Both the position numbers and the translations under genes were made by a program. From contig DAHXNV010000017.1 in assembly GCA_027365225.1 (NCBI GenBank), positions 1 through 38,758 of the forward strand: a stretch of DNA of 38,758 nt, given 5' to 3'. The notes below the pieces were generated by a model, which made no database searches, was not told the origin of the DNA, and worked only from the letters and a program-made list of their open reading frames with translations. The stretch comes from Gammaproteobacteria bacterium (lineage in GTDB: Bacteria > Pseudomonadota > Gammaproteobacteria > Steroidobacterales > Steroidobacteraceae). Below, piece by piece: positions 24,571 to 32,675 of the stretch. Every line of letters begins with the position of its first letter. Position 1 is the stretch's first letter.

Positions 24571-26694
24571 CTAGCCGCCCCTGAGGAGCGGCTGCTTGGC
24601 GTGGCCGGCGTGCTCCTCCAGGCGGACCATGTCGGCCACGATGTCCTTGGCCTGATCGAGAACCACGTCGGGGATCTTGTCGGTCTTGCCGCCGATCTGG
24701 TCGACCTTCTTCAGCGGCGGCAAGCCGAATGCGGCGCGGCGCTGATTGTCGAGCGCGAGGAGCTTCGCGTCCTGCTCGTGCCGCTCTTGGCGCCGTCTGG
24801 CGAGGTCGAGCGAGAGCACCTTCTGCGCCCGTATCGCCTCGATGTCGTGAATGTCCCCGACCAGCCAGCGGAAGTTCGGATCGCGCCGCTCGCGGGCCTG
24901 CTCTTCGGCGTTGAGCTTGGCGATCGACGGAACCGCCGCCGTCCCGGTGCTGAGCTCGAACGGCACGGGGCCGATCGTGTTGTACGGCAGCGCGCGCGGC
25001 ATGCTGCTCTCGCCGACGGTCTTCGGATTGATCGCCGAGGGCAGCTCGATGTTGGGAATTACGCCGCGCAGCTGCGTGCTCTGACCGGTGATGCGGTAGA
25101 ACTTGCCGATGGTCACGGCGATCTGGCCCTCGATCGGCCGGCTGCTCCAGCGGTCGAGCGGGATCAGGTTCTGCACCGTGCCTTTGCCGAAGGTGTTCTG
25201 CCCGATGATCACGCCGCGGTGGTAGTCCTGGATCGCTCCGGCGAAGATCTCCGAGGCCGAGGCGCTCAAGCGGTTGACCAGCACCGCAAGCGGCCCGGTG
25301 TAGATCGGCGCCTTTTCCGGATCGTCCAGCACCTCGATGTGCCCGGAGCGGCCGCGCAGCTGCACCACCGGACCATGGATGAACAGTCCGGTCAGAGCCG
25401 TCGCCTGCGGCAGGTAGCCGCCGCCGTCATTGCGCAGATCGAGCAACAGTCCCTGCATGTGCTCCTTCTCGAACTTCAGGATCAGCCGGCGTACGTCCCG
25501 GGTGGTGGACGGATAGTTGCTGTCCCCGTCGTCCTCGGCTCTGACGTCCTCGTAGAAGCTCGGCACGGTGATCACGCCGATCTTGTAGGTCTGGCCGTCC
25601 TGCTTGACGGTCTCGAGCTTGCCCTGCGCTTCCTGCGCCTTGAGGGTCACGCGGTTGCGCACGAGGCTCACCACCGTCTCCTTGCCGCCCGGATGTGCTC
25701 CGGCCGGCAGGATCTGCAAGCGCACCGTCGTGCCCGCCTTGCCGCGGATCAGCTGCACCACCTTGCCCAGGCGCCAGCCGACGACGTCGGTGATGTGCCC
25801 ATGGGCGCCCTGACCGACCCCGGTAATGCGATCGTCGGGCTTCAATTTGCCGCTGATCGCCGCCGGTCCTCCGGGGATGACGTTGACCACCTTGATGTAG
25901 TTGCCGTCCATCTCGAGCGAGGCGCCGATGCCCTGGTAGTTCAGGCTCATCTCGATGTTGTACTCCTCGGAGTTCAGTGGCGAGAAGTACGTCGTATGCG
26001 GATCGAAGGTGAGCGCGTACGCGTTCATCAATTCTTCGAACACGTCCTCGGAGCTGAACCGCTTGATGCTGCGCAGCTCCGCCTCGAAGCGCTTGCGCAA
26101 CGTGCCGGCCGCCTGCGGCCAGCTCTTGCCGGAGAGCATCAGCGAGATCGCATCGTTCATCACCCGCTCGTGCCACAGCGCGTTCATCTGCGCCTCGGTG
26201 GCCGGCCACGGGGCGTGCCTGCGGTCGTAGCGATAGGTCGCGTTCGTGCTGAAGTCGGGCTCCTTGGCGAGCAGGCCGATCGCGTACCGCAGGCGCTCGC
26301 TGCTCAACTGCTTGAATCGCTGGAAGATGAGGAACGCGGGATCGAGTTTTCCGGCCTCGAGCAGCTGAGCGAAATCATTGCCGTACTTGCGCTCGAAGCC
26401 GTGCACGTCGGGGGCGAGGAAATAGGCGTGCTCGGGATCGAGAAAGTGCAGATAGCGCGCGAAGACCAGCTGGGAGAAATGCGCGTTGATCTTCGGGTCG
26501 CTGTACTGATACGCGGTGAGTATCTGGCCGACTTTGCGTGCAACCGCGCGCTGCGTGGCGGTCGGGGCGAGCGCGCCGGGCGGCAGAATCGCCGCGCGTG
26601 CCGGGGTCCGGGGCATCAGCACGGCCGCGCCGAGCGCGACGAGCACCGCGGCGGCGGCCAGCCATCCAAGAAGGCGACGTAGAGGATGAGTCAT
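24571..26694 (-). CDS. prc: Carboxy-terminal (tail-specific) processing protease
   Basis: Prc is a periplasmic S41 protease that trims C-terminal tails and turns over cell-wall hydrolases. The 707-residue precursor, about the E. coli length, has an N-terminal signal/anchor (8-34), a helical vault region, and a PDZ domain around 245-330 with GDRI-like PDDRITGVGQ. The catalytic core follows: RNDGGGYLP (421-429), S479 in NRLSASASEIF, D490 and K504 in TFGKGTVQ. Spacing of Ser, Asp and Lys matches E. coli S430/D441/K455. A C-terminal DUF3340-type domain completes it. A small membrane-protein gene lies 89 bases upstream on the same strand. Confidence 0.95.
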   Translation of the reverse strand: MTHPLRRLLGWLAAAAVLVALGAAVLMPRTPARAAILPPGALAPTATQRAVARKVGQILTAYQYSDPKINAHFSQLVFARYLHFLDPEHAYFLAPDVHGFERKYGNDFAQLLEAGKLDPAFLIFQRFKQLSSERLRYAIGLLAKEPDFSTNATYRYDRRHAPWPATEAQMNALWHERVMNDAISLMLSGKSWPQAAGTLRKRFEAELRSIKRFSSEDVFEELMNAYALTFDPHTTYFSPLNSEEYNIEMSLNYQGIGASLEMDGNYIKVVNVIPGGPAAISGKLKPDDRITGVGQGAHGHITDVVGWRLGKVVQLIRGKAGTTVRLQILPAGAHPGGKETVVSLVRNRVTLKAQEAQGKLETVKQDGQTYKIGVITVPSFYEDVRAEDDGDSNYPSTTRDVRRLILKFEKEHMQGLLLDLRNDGGGYLPQATALTGLFIHGPVVQLRGRSGHIEVLDDPEKAPIYTGPLAVLVNRLSASASEIFAGAIQDYHRGVIIGQNTFGKGTVQNLIPLDRWSSRPIEGQIAVTIGKFYRITGQSTQLRGVIPNIELPSAINPKTVGESSMPRALPYNTIGPVPFELSTGTAAVPSIAKLNAEEQARERRDPNFRWLVGDIHDIEAIRAQKVLSLDLARRRQERHEQDAKLLALDNQRRAAFGLPPLKKVDQIGGKTDKIPDVVLDQAKDIVADMVRLEEHAGHAKQPLLRGG

Positions 26695-26783
26695 CGTGAG
26701 ATAGCTCGAGACAGTCCTAAGGAATGGAAGTTCGACACCGGCACATCAGCGCGGATCGGCCGCGTGCGCGCTGCGCGCACGGC

Positions 26784-27107
26784 TCAGCCCCGGGACATCA
26801 ACCGCAGCAGCGCCAGCCACAGCCGCAAGATGAGCAGCAGCGGCACCGGGCCGAGTGCGGCCACCCAGTAAACCAATTGGCCCCGTGCCAGCTCCGTGAA
26901 ATAGTTCCCATAGAGCGACAGCGGGCCGTAGCCGGGTCCGCTATCGCCATGCGTATACGGACCGAGCGTGAAGTGCCCCGCCAGCCAGATCAGCAGCGGC
27001 AGGATCAGCAGTCCGAAGGCGAATGCTGCCCCGAGCAGCAGCAGCTCACGCTTTAGATTGAACGGCGCGGATCGGGTCGCGGGTAATTCGGTGCGCAGCT
27101 CCGTCAT
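26784..27107 (-). CDS. Small two-helix membrane protein
   Basis: The 107-residue product has two clear membrane segments (about residues 27-47 and 78-100). A loop between them contains GPYTHGDSGPGYGPLSLYGNYF. I recall similar uncharacterised small proteins from gammaproteobacteria but no named function. The ATG at 27107 is preferred over the upstream start at 27188, because the extension is Arg-rich and falls in the region shared with the divergent oxidoreductase gene. It lies upstream of prc in the same direction. Confidence 0.6.
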   Translation of the reverse strand: MTELRTELPATRSAPFNLKRELLLLGAAFAFGLLILPLLIWLAGHFTLGPYTHGDSGPGYGPLSLYGNYFTELARGQLVYWVAALGPVPLLLILRLWLALLRLMSRG

Positions 27108-27198
27108 GGGCGCCAGTGTAGCCGATCCGCAGGCCCGCCGGTCCCAATCTGCCCGCTCCCGGGGCGTCGACGGTGGTCCGCGGCCCACCCAGGCAGGT

Positions 27199-27204
27199 CA
27201 TAAT
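27199..27204 (+). promoter_or_regulatory. -10-like element immediately before the oxidoreductase start
   Basis: CATAAT sits 6 bases before the ATG at 27211, so transcription would begin at the start codon. There is no good -35 hexamer, and no Shine-Dalgarno sequence fits between. Weak on its own. Confidence 0.25.
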
Positions 27205-27210
27205 AGGCGC

Positions 27211-28188
27211 ATGGAACCTATCAAGGCAGCCGTCATCGGCGTCGGCTATCTCGGGCGCTTCCATGCCCAAAAATACGCCGAGCTCCCGCGCTGCCGGCTC
27301 GAGGCGGTGGTCGATACCGGGCAGGAGCCGCGCGAGCGGGTGGCCGCCGAGCTCGGGGTTGCGGCGCTGGCGGACTATCGCCCGCTGCTTGGCAAAGTGG
27401 ATGCGGTCAGCATCGTGACGCCGACTCCGCTGCATTTCGCGATCGCCCGCGATTTCCTCGAGGCTGGCGCCCACGTGCTGGTGGAGAAGCCGATCACCGA
27501 GACGCCCCGCGAGGCGCGCGTGCTGATCGACCTTGCCGCGCGCGAGGGCCGTGTCCTGCAGGTGGGCCACCTGGAACGGTTCAATTCGGCGATTCTCGCC
27601 GCCGAGCCGTATCTGCGCGCGCCGCGGTTCGTCGAGTGTCACCGCCTGGCGCCCTACCGCGCGCGCGGCACCGACGTGAACGTGGTGCTCGATTTGATGA
27701 TCCACGACATCGATCTGGTGCAGGCCATCGTCGGGGCCCCGGTGCTGACCATCGATGCGATCGGTACACCGGTGTTTTCCGATGCCATCGATATAGCCAA
27801 CGCCCGGATCCGCTTCGCCAACGGCTGCGTCGTCAACGCCACCGCGAGCAGAGTGAGTCTGAAGACCGAGCGCAAGATGCGGCTGTTCGAGGACGATGCC
27901 TATCTCTCGCTCGATCTGCAGCAGAAGGTCATGACGCTCATCCGCAAGCGCGACGGTGCATTCGGGGAGGCACAGCTGCCGGTGAGCATCGAGGAGCAGA
28001 GTCTGGAGCAGGGCGATGCGCTGAAGGCCGAGATCGAGTCGTTTCTCGAGTGCATCCGCACCGGCAAGCCGCCGGTGGTCAGCGGCGAGGACGGCCTGAT
28101 GGCGCTCGATACGGCCATGCGCATCACCGAGCAGGTCAACGAGTCGCTGGCGACGCGTCAGCTGACCGAGCGTAGCGCGCATGGGTGA
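27211..28188 (+). CDS. Gfo/Idh/MocA-family NAD(P)-dependent oxidoreductase
   Basis: The 325-residue protein has the Rossmann motif G-V-G-Y-L-G (residues 10-15), the VEKPI motif at about 91-95 with its catalytic-region Lys, and the C-terminal pattern GHLERFNSAI...HRLAPYRARGTDVNVVLDLMIHDIDL. The last pattern resembles UDP-sugar 3-dehydrogenases of the GnnA kind, which supply aminosugars for lipid A, and related unassigned enzymes. No lipid A gene or partner aminotransferase is nearby, so the substrate is unknown. Its last 8 bases overlap the start of the amidase gene (28181), indicating coupled expression of a three-gene unit. Confidence 0.88.
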   Translation: MEPIKAAVIGVGYLGRFHAQKYAELPRCRLEAVVDTGQEPRERVAAELGVAALADYRPLLGKVDAVSIVTPTPLHFAIARDFLEAGAHVLVEKPITETPREARVLIDLAAREGRVLQVGHLERFNSAILAAEPYLRAPRFVECHRLAPYRARGTDVNVVLDLMIHDIDLVQAIVGAPVLTIDAIGTPVFSDAIDIANARIRFANGCVVNATASRVSLKTERKMRLFEDDAYLSLDLQQKVMTLIRKRDGAFGEAQLPVSIEEQSLEQGDALKAEIESFLECIRTGKPPVVSGEDGLMALDTAMRITEQVNESLATRQLTERSAHG

Positions 28189-29101
28189 GCCTGTCGCGCA
28201 GCCGAGCGCTGCGCCGCGCCGCGTGGTGGTCGCGGCGATACAGATGGACTGCACCTGGGATGCGGATCGCAACATCGCCGTGGCCGAGCGCCTGGTTCGG
28301 CAGGCCGCCGCCGCCGGGGCGCAGATCATTCTCCCGCCCGAGCTGTTCCAGACGCCGTACTTCTGCATCGAGCAGGATCCGCGGCACCTGCAGCTCGCTC
28401 GGGCCGTCGGCGACGATCGCGCAGTGGGCCATTTCGCGGCGTTGGCGCGCGAGCTCGGCGTGGTGCTGCCGATCAGCTTCTTCGAACGAGCCGGTCCGGC
28501 GTATTTCAATTCGGTGGCCGTGCTCGATGCCGATGGCGCATTGCTCGGGGTGTATCGCAAGTCGCACATACCTGACGGGCCGGGGTATCAGGAGAAGTAC
28601 TATTTCAGCCCCGGCGACACCGGTTTGAAAGTCTGGACCACCCGGTACGGACGGATCGGGGTCGGGATCTGTTGGGATCAATGGTTTCCCGAGGCCGCCC
28701 GCGCCATGGTGCTCGCCGGCGCCGAGCTGCTGTTCTATCCGACGGCGATCGGCACCGAGCCGCCGCCGGCGGCGCCGCTCGACTCGCGCGGGCACTGGCA
28801 ACGCACCCAGCAGGGCCATGCGGCGGCCAATCTCACGCCGCTCATCGCCGCCAACCGCTACGGCCTCGAGCGTTCCCGGCAGGACCCGCAGCGGCTCCAT
28901 ATCCGCTTCTACGGCTCCTCGTTCATCACCGATGCGCTGGGGGACAAGGTGGCCGAGGCCCCGCAAGCCGACGATGCCGTGCTCATCGCCGAGTTCGATC
29001 TGGCGGAGAATGCCGGCCGGCGCGACAGCTGGTTCGTCTTCCGGGATCGCCGCCCGGATCTTTACGGCGCGCTCGTCACTCTGGACGGACGGAGCCGATG
29101 A
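28181..29101 (+). CDS. aguB: Carbon-nitrogen hydrolase, N-carbamoylputrescine amidase-like
   Basis: AguB hydrolyses N-carbamoylputrescine to putrescine, CO2 and ammonia in the agmatine route. The 306-residue nitrilase-superfamily protein has the Glu-Lys-Cys triad: E54 in PPELFQTPYF, K127 in YRKSHIPDGPGYQEKYYF and C164 in GICWDQWFPEAAR. The sequence around these, including FYPTAIGTEP, is the AguB pattern. The usual partner aguA (agmatine deiminase) is not in the window. The gene overlaps the oxidoreductase by 8 bases at its start and the ATP-grasp gene by 4 bases at its end. A different carbamoyl or amide substrate is possible given this setting. Confidence 0.85.
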   Translation: MGEPVAQPSAAPRRVVVAAIQMDCTWDADRNIAVAERLVRQAAAAGAQIILPPELFQTPYFCIEQDPRHLQLARAVGDDRAVGHFAALARELGVVLPISFFERAGPAYFNSVAVLDADGALLGVYRKSHIPDGPGYQEKYYFSPGDTGLKVWTTRYGRIGVGICWDQWFPEAARAMVLAGAELLFYPTAIGTEPPPAAPLDSRGHWQRTQQGHAAANLTPLIAANRYGLERSRQDPQRLHIRFYGSSFITDALGDKVAEAPQADDAVLIAEFDLAENAGRRDSWFVFRDRRPDLYGALVTLDGRSR

Positions 29102-30033
29102 GCGAGGCGGCGGTGCCGCGACGCGGTCCGGCCCGCGTCGCGTTGGTCAGTGCCCGCGCGGCGCGCGGACTCGACGCGGACATGGAGCCTCTGGCGACCG
29201 CACTGGCGGCGCGCGGCCTCGGCCGTGAGGTGGTCGATTGGGACGAGCCGAGTGTGCGCTGGGGGCAGTTCGACCTCGCGTTGCTGCGCTCGACCTGGGA
29301 CTACACCGAGCGGCTCGGGGAGTTTCGCGGCTGGCTGCGGCGGATCGCGGGCCTCACCCGATTGCACAATCCGGCGCCGCTGCTCGAGTGGAACATCGAC
29401 AAGCACTATCTGCGGGACTTGGCCGCCCTGGGGCTGCCGGTGGTCCCGAGCGCCTTCATCGAGCCGGGCGCGCCGCCGCGGCCGGCGATCGAGCGATTCC
29501 TCGCCGAGCATCCGTGTGCGGAATTCGTGATCAAGCCGGCCGTGGGCGCCGGCTCACGCGGAGCGCGGCGTCTGGGCCGCGCACAGCTCCCCGAGGCACA
29601 GGCGCACGCGGCGAGCCTGCTCGAGGCGGATCGCAGCGTGGTGCTGCAGCCTTATTTGGAGGCCGTCGATCGCGACGGGGAGACGGCGCTGCTGTTCTTC
29701 AGTGGCCGGTTCAGTCATGCCATCCGCAAGGGGCCGCTGCTGCGGCCCGACGCCGCTCCCACCCGCGCGCTGTTCGCCCCCGAGCACATCACCGCGCGAA
29801 CGCCGGCGGCCGACGAGCGGGCGCTCGCCGAGGCTGTTCTGGCGGCCATCCATGACTCGGGACGAGCGCCGCGGACAGTGCTTTACGCGCGTGTCGATCT
29901 GTTGCGCGATCCGGCGGGCGCACCGCGGCTGCTCGAGCTCGAGCTCGCCGAGCCGTCGCTGTTTCTGACCTACGCCGATGGCGCGGCCGAGCGCTTCGCC
30001 GGGTCGATTGCCGAGACGCTGGCCATGCCCTGA
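29098..30033 (+). CDS. ATP-grasp family ligase, substrate unknown
   Basis: The 311-residue protein resembles RimK/DcsG-like ATP-grasp enzymes, which join a carboxylate to an amine through an acyl phosphate. Visible features are LALLRSTWDYTERLGEF (about 59-75) and LHNPAPLLEWNIDKHYLRDLAALGLPVVPS (96-125). The ATP-grasp fold follows with EFVIKPAVGAGSRGARR (about 142-158), an RKGPLLR-like loop, and the Mg-binding end RLLELELAEPSLFL. The start ATG overlaps the amidase stop (ATGA), so both are made together. It is convergent with egtD, 189 bases apart. I cannot name the substrate. Confidence 0.8.
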   Translation: MSEAAVPRRGPARVALVSARAARGLDADMEPLATALAARGLGREVVDWDEPSVRWGQFDLALLRSTWDYTERLGEFRGWLRRIAGLTRLHNPAPLLEWNIDKHYLRDLAALGLPVVPSAFIEPGAPPRPAIERFLAEHPCAEFVIKPAVGAGSRGARRLGRAQLPEAQAHAASLLEADRSVVLQPYLEAVDRDGETALLFFSGRFSHAIRKGPLLRPDAAPTRALFAPEHITARTPAADERALAEAVLAAIHDSGRAPRTVLYARVDLLRDPAGAPRLLELELAEPSLFLTYADGAAERFAGSIAETLAMP

Positions 30034-30222
30034 TTCCCTACCGGCGGCGCCCGCGGTCAGAAGGTTGCGCCACGGCGCGGATCGGTCTGGGGGCGGGCGG
30101 CGCAGGAGGGCCGTCAACCTGCAACTCGCCGAGCCCGGGACCGTGGCGCCCATTCCGGTCGGCCGCATCGCCGCGCTCCACGAGCGCGGATCGCTGCCGC
30201 GGGACGGACGGAACGTGGCCGA

Positions 30223-31215
30223 TCATGGGGTCTGATCCGATGGGTGCGCCCGCTGCAGGCACTGCACGCTGAAGAGCCCGCCGGCATCCGTCCACACGTG
30301 CGAGACCCGCATCCCGGCGCGGGCCGCCAGCCGCGCGAACGACGCGCGAGAGTACTTGCAGCTGATCTCCACGAGCATCGCCTCGCCGGCGGCGAAGTGG
30401 AAGCGCTGTCCGGCGACCGAGACCCGTTGGTCGGCGCGGCTGACGATGTGCGTCTCGATTCGCTCCGCCTCGCTGACATAGCGGGCGTGGTGCTCGAATC
30501 TGTCCGGGGCGAAATCGCCGTGCAGCTCCCGGTTGAGGCGCTCGAGCAGGTTCAGGGTGAACTGCGCGGTCACCCCGGCCGCATCGTTGTAGGCCGATTC
30601 GATCAGCGCCGGCGGTTTGACCAGATCCACCCCGATCAGCGCCGCGCCATGGGGACCCATTTCCCGGCGCATGTGCGTGAGCAGCCGCACCGCCGCGTCG
30701 GGCGCGAAGTTGCCGAGCGTCGAGCCCGGAAAATAGATCACGCTGCGCCGCTGCGGCCGCACGGGCTCGGGCAAGCGGATCGGCTGGGTGAAATCGGCGC
30801 ACACCGGCAGCATCTCGATGTGCGGAAACCGCCCGCTCAGCCGCTCGACGCTTGCCGTGAGGGCGCTGCGCGAGATTTCCACCGGCACGTACGCCACGGT
30901 GTCGGCGAGCCGCTCGAGCAGCAGCCCGGTCTTCACGGCGCTGCCGCTGCCGTACTCGACCAGCAGCACCTGCGGTCCGAGCGCCGCGGCCATCTGGGCC
31001 ACGTGCATTTCCATCAGCGCCAGCTCCGCGCGCGTCAGGTAGTACTCCGGCAGCTCGCAGATGCGCTCGAACAGCTGCGAGCCGCGCGCATCGTACAGGT
31101 ACTTCGAGGGCAGCCGTTTGGGGGTGCGCGCCAGTCCGGCGAGCACATCGGAGCGCATGTCGAGCGTGTCCGCGCTCAGGTCGTAGAGAAAGATCTCGCT
31201 CGGCAGCGTGCTCAT
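30223..31215 (-). CDS. egtD: L-histidine N-alpha-methyltransferase (ergothioneine synthesis)
   Basis: EgtD trimethylates histidine with three SAM to give hercynine. The 330-residue protein has the family N-terminal block LPSKYLYDARGSQLFERI (35-52), PEYYLTRAE (56-64), the SAM loop VEYGSGSAVKT (86-96), and YFPGSTLGNF near 179-188. It also has YNDAAGVTAQFTLNLLERLN and a C-terminal region ending VSHVWTDAGGLFSVQ. The start ATG overlaps the egtB stop (ATGA), so the two are translationally coupled. The longer open frame up to 31428 is antisense-like overlap with egtB. Length matches known EgtD proteins. Confidence 0.95.
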   Translation of the reverse strand: MSTLPSEIFLYDLSADTLDMRSDVLAGLARTPKRLPSKYLYDARGSQLFERICELPEYYLTRAELALMEMHVAQMAAALGPQVLLVEYGSGSAVKTGLLLERLADTVAYVPVEISRSALTASVERLSGRFPHIEMLPVCADFTQPIRLPEPVRPQRRSVIYFPGSTLGNFAPDAAVRLLTHMRREMGPHGAALIGVDLVKPPALIESAYNDAAGVTAQFTLNLLERLNRELHGDFAPDRFEHHARYVSEAERIETHIVSRADQRVSVAGQRFHFAAGEAMLVEISCKYSRASFARLAARAGMRVSHVWTDAGGLFSVQCLQRAHPSDQTP

Positions 31216-32483
31216 GGCAGGTCCCGTGCCAGACGGATGCCGGAAAACTGCCAGCGGTCGTGCGGGTAGAAGAAGTTGCGGTAGCTCGCCCGCACGTGGC
31301 CGCGCGGGGTCGCGCACGAGCCGCCGCGCAGCACCCATTGCCCGCACATGAACTTGCCGTTGTATTCCCCGAGCGGACCGGGCAGGGGACGGAATCCCGG
31401 GTAGCCGACGTAGGGGCTCGCCGTCCACTCCCAGACATCGCCGAACAGCTGGCTCGGCTCGATGTCCGTGTCGGGCCCGCGCGGCTGCAATATGCCGTCA
31501 TCGGCGAAATTGCCGCGGCGAGGATCGAGCGGCGCGGCGAGGGACTCCCATTCGGCCTCGAGCGGCAACCGGGCGAGGGCCCAGCGCGCGAACGCATCGG
31601 CCTCGAAGTAGCTGACATGACAAACCGGCGCATGCGGATCGAGCGGCCGCTCGCCGCCGAGCGTGAAGGCGTGCGCGAGGTCCTCGGACCAGTAGAGCGG
31701 ACCGCTCCAGCCTGCCCGCTGCAGCGCGGTCCAACCCTCCGACAGCCACAGCCGCGGCTCGCGGTAGCCGCCGGCGCGGATGAACTCGGCATATTCGGCG
31801 TTGGTGACCGGCCGGTGCGCGATCGCGTGCGGGTGCAGTAACTCATGATGGCGCGGCAGCTCGTTGTCATAGGCGAATCCCTCGCCCGTGAAGCCGCTCG
31901 CCACGATGCCCGAGCGGCCTGGCAGGAACCGCAACGGCTCGGCGCGTCCGGCCGGTGCGCTCGGGGCCGCAACGTACTGCGGGCGCAGCGGATTGCGCCA
32001 GAACAGATGCTTGATGTCGGTGAGCATCAGCTCCTGGTGCTGCTGCTCGTGATTCAAACCGAGCAGGAGCGTGAAGGCGAGCTCGGCATCAACGCCGCTG
32101 CGCAGCCGCTCGAGCACCGCCTCGTCGATGCGCCGGCGGTAGTCGCGGATCTGCGCCAGTGTCGGGCGCGTGATCAGCCCGCGCTCGTCTCGAGCATGCA
32201 TCGAGCCGGCGCTCTGATAATAGGAATTGAACAGGAAGTGCCACTGCGGATGCAGCGGCGGGCCGCCCTCGCCGCCGCGCCCGAGCACGAAGCGCTCGAA
32301 GAACCAGGTCGTGTGCGCCAGATGCCACTTGATGGGGCTGGCATCCGGCATTGACTGGACGACCGTATCCTCGGGGGCAAGCGGTGCGCACAGCCGCTCC
32401 GTCACGTCGCGCACCCGTTCGAATTGCGCGCCGAGATCAACCGGGGGCTCGCAATCGAGCATTTGAGGTGAACTCAGCGGCAT
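31212..32483 (-). CDS. egtB: Ergothioneine sulfoxide synthase EgtB
   Basis: EgtB is a non-haem iron enzyme that couples hercynine with a thiol using O2. The 423-residue protein has an N-terminal DinB-like iron domain with ligands in WHLAHTTWFFE (H54/H57) and H145-E-Q-Q-H149. The C-terminal formylglycine-generating-enzyme-like domain includes EFIRAGGYREPRLWLSEGW, LFGDVWEWTASPY and VLRGGSCATP...YRNFFYPHDRW. No egtA, egtC or egtE is present, as in other compact proteobacterial egtBD pairs, so a free-cysteine donor and a lyase encoded elsewhere are likely. GAGG lies 6 bases before the ATG. Confidence 0.95.
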   Translation of the reverse strand: MPLSSPQMLDCEPPVDLGAQFERVRDVTERLCAPLAPEDTVVQSMPDASPIKWHLAHTTWFFERFVLGRGGEGGPPLHPQWHFLFNSYYQSAGSMHARDERGLITRPTLAQIRDYRRRIDEAVLERLRSGVDAELAFTLLLGLNHEQQHQELMLTDIKHLFWRNPLRPQYVAAPSAPAGRAEPLRFLPGRSGIVASGFTGEGFAYDNELPRHHELLHPHAIAHRPVTNAEYAEFIRAGGYREPRLWLSEGWTALQRAGWSGPLYWSEDLAHAFTLGGERPLDPHAPVCHVSYFEADAFARWALARLPLEAEWESLAAPLDPRRGNFADDGILQPRGPDTDIEPSQLFGDVWEWTASPYVGYPGFRPLPGPLGEYNGKFMCGQWVLRGGSCATPRGHVRASYRNFFYPHDRWQFSGIRLARDLP

Positions 32484-32625
32484 ATGCGCCTCGGTCCCGT
32501 GACGGCGCTGGATCGTTGCGATCCTGCGCGGCCGACCTCGGATCCTTCTGTGGCCTCAGGGACGTTCGATTATGTTGCAAGACGCGCGGATTTTCCACCC
32601 CGCGCTCACCGCGGTCCGTGCCGAG

Positions 32626-32664
32626 CCGCAGTGCGCCGAGCGTCCCTCGAGCGGCGCACTGCGG
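32626..32664 (-). terminator. Perfect 13-bp hairpin after opgD
   Basis: CCGCAGTGCGCCG at 32626-32638 pairs exactly with CGGCGCACTGCGG at 32652-32664 around a 13-base loop. It begins 11 bases past the opgD stop in the direction of transcription, the right place for a terminator of the opg operon. No T-run follows on the minus strand. Confidence 0.5.
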
Positions 32665-32675
32665 GGCGGCGGATG

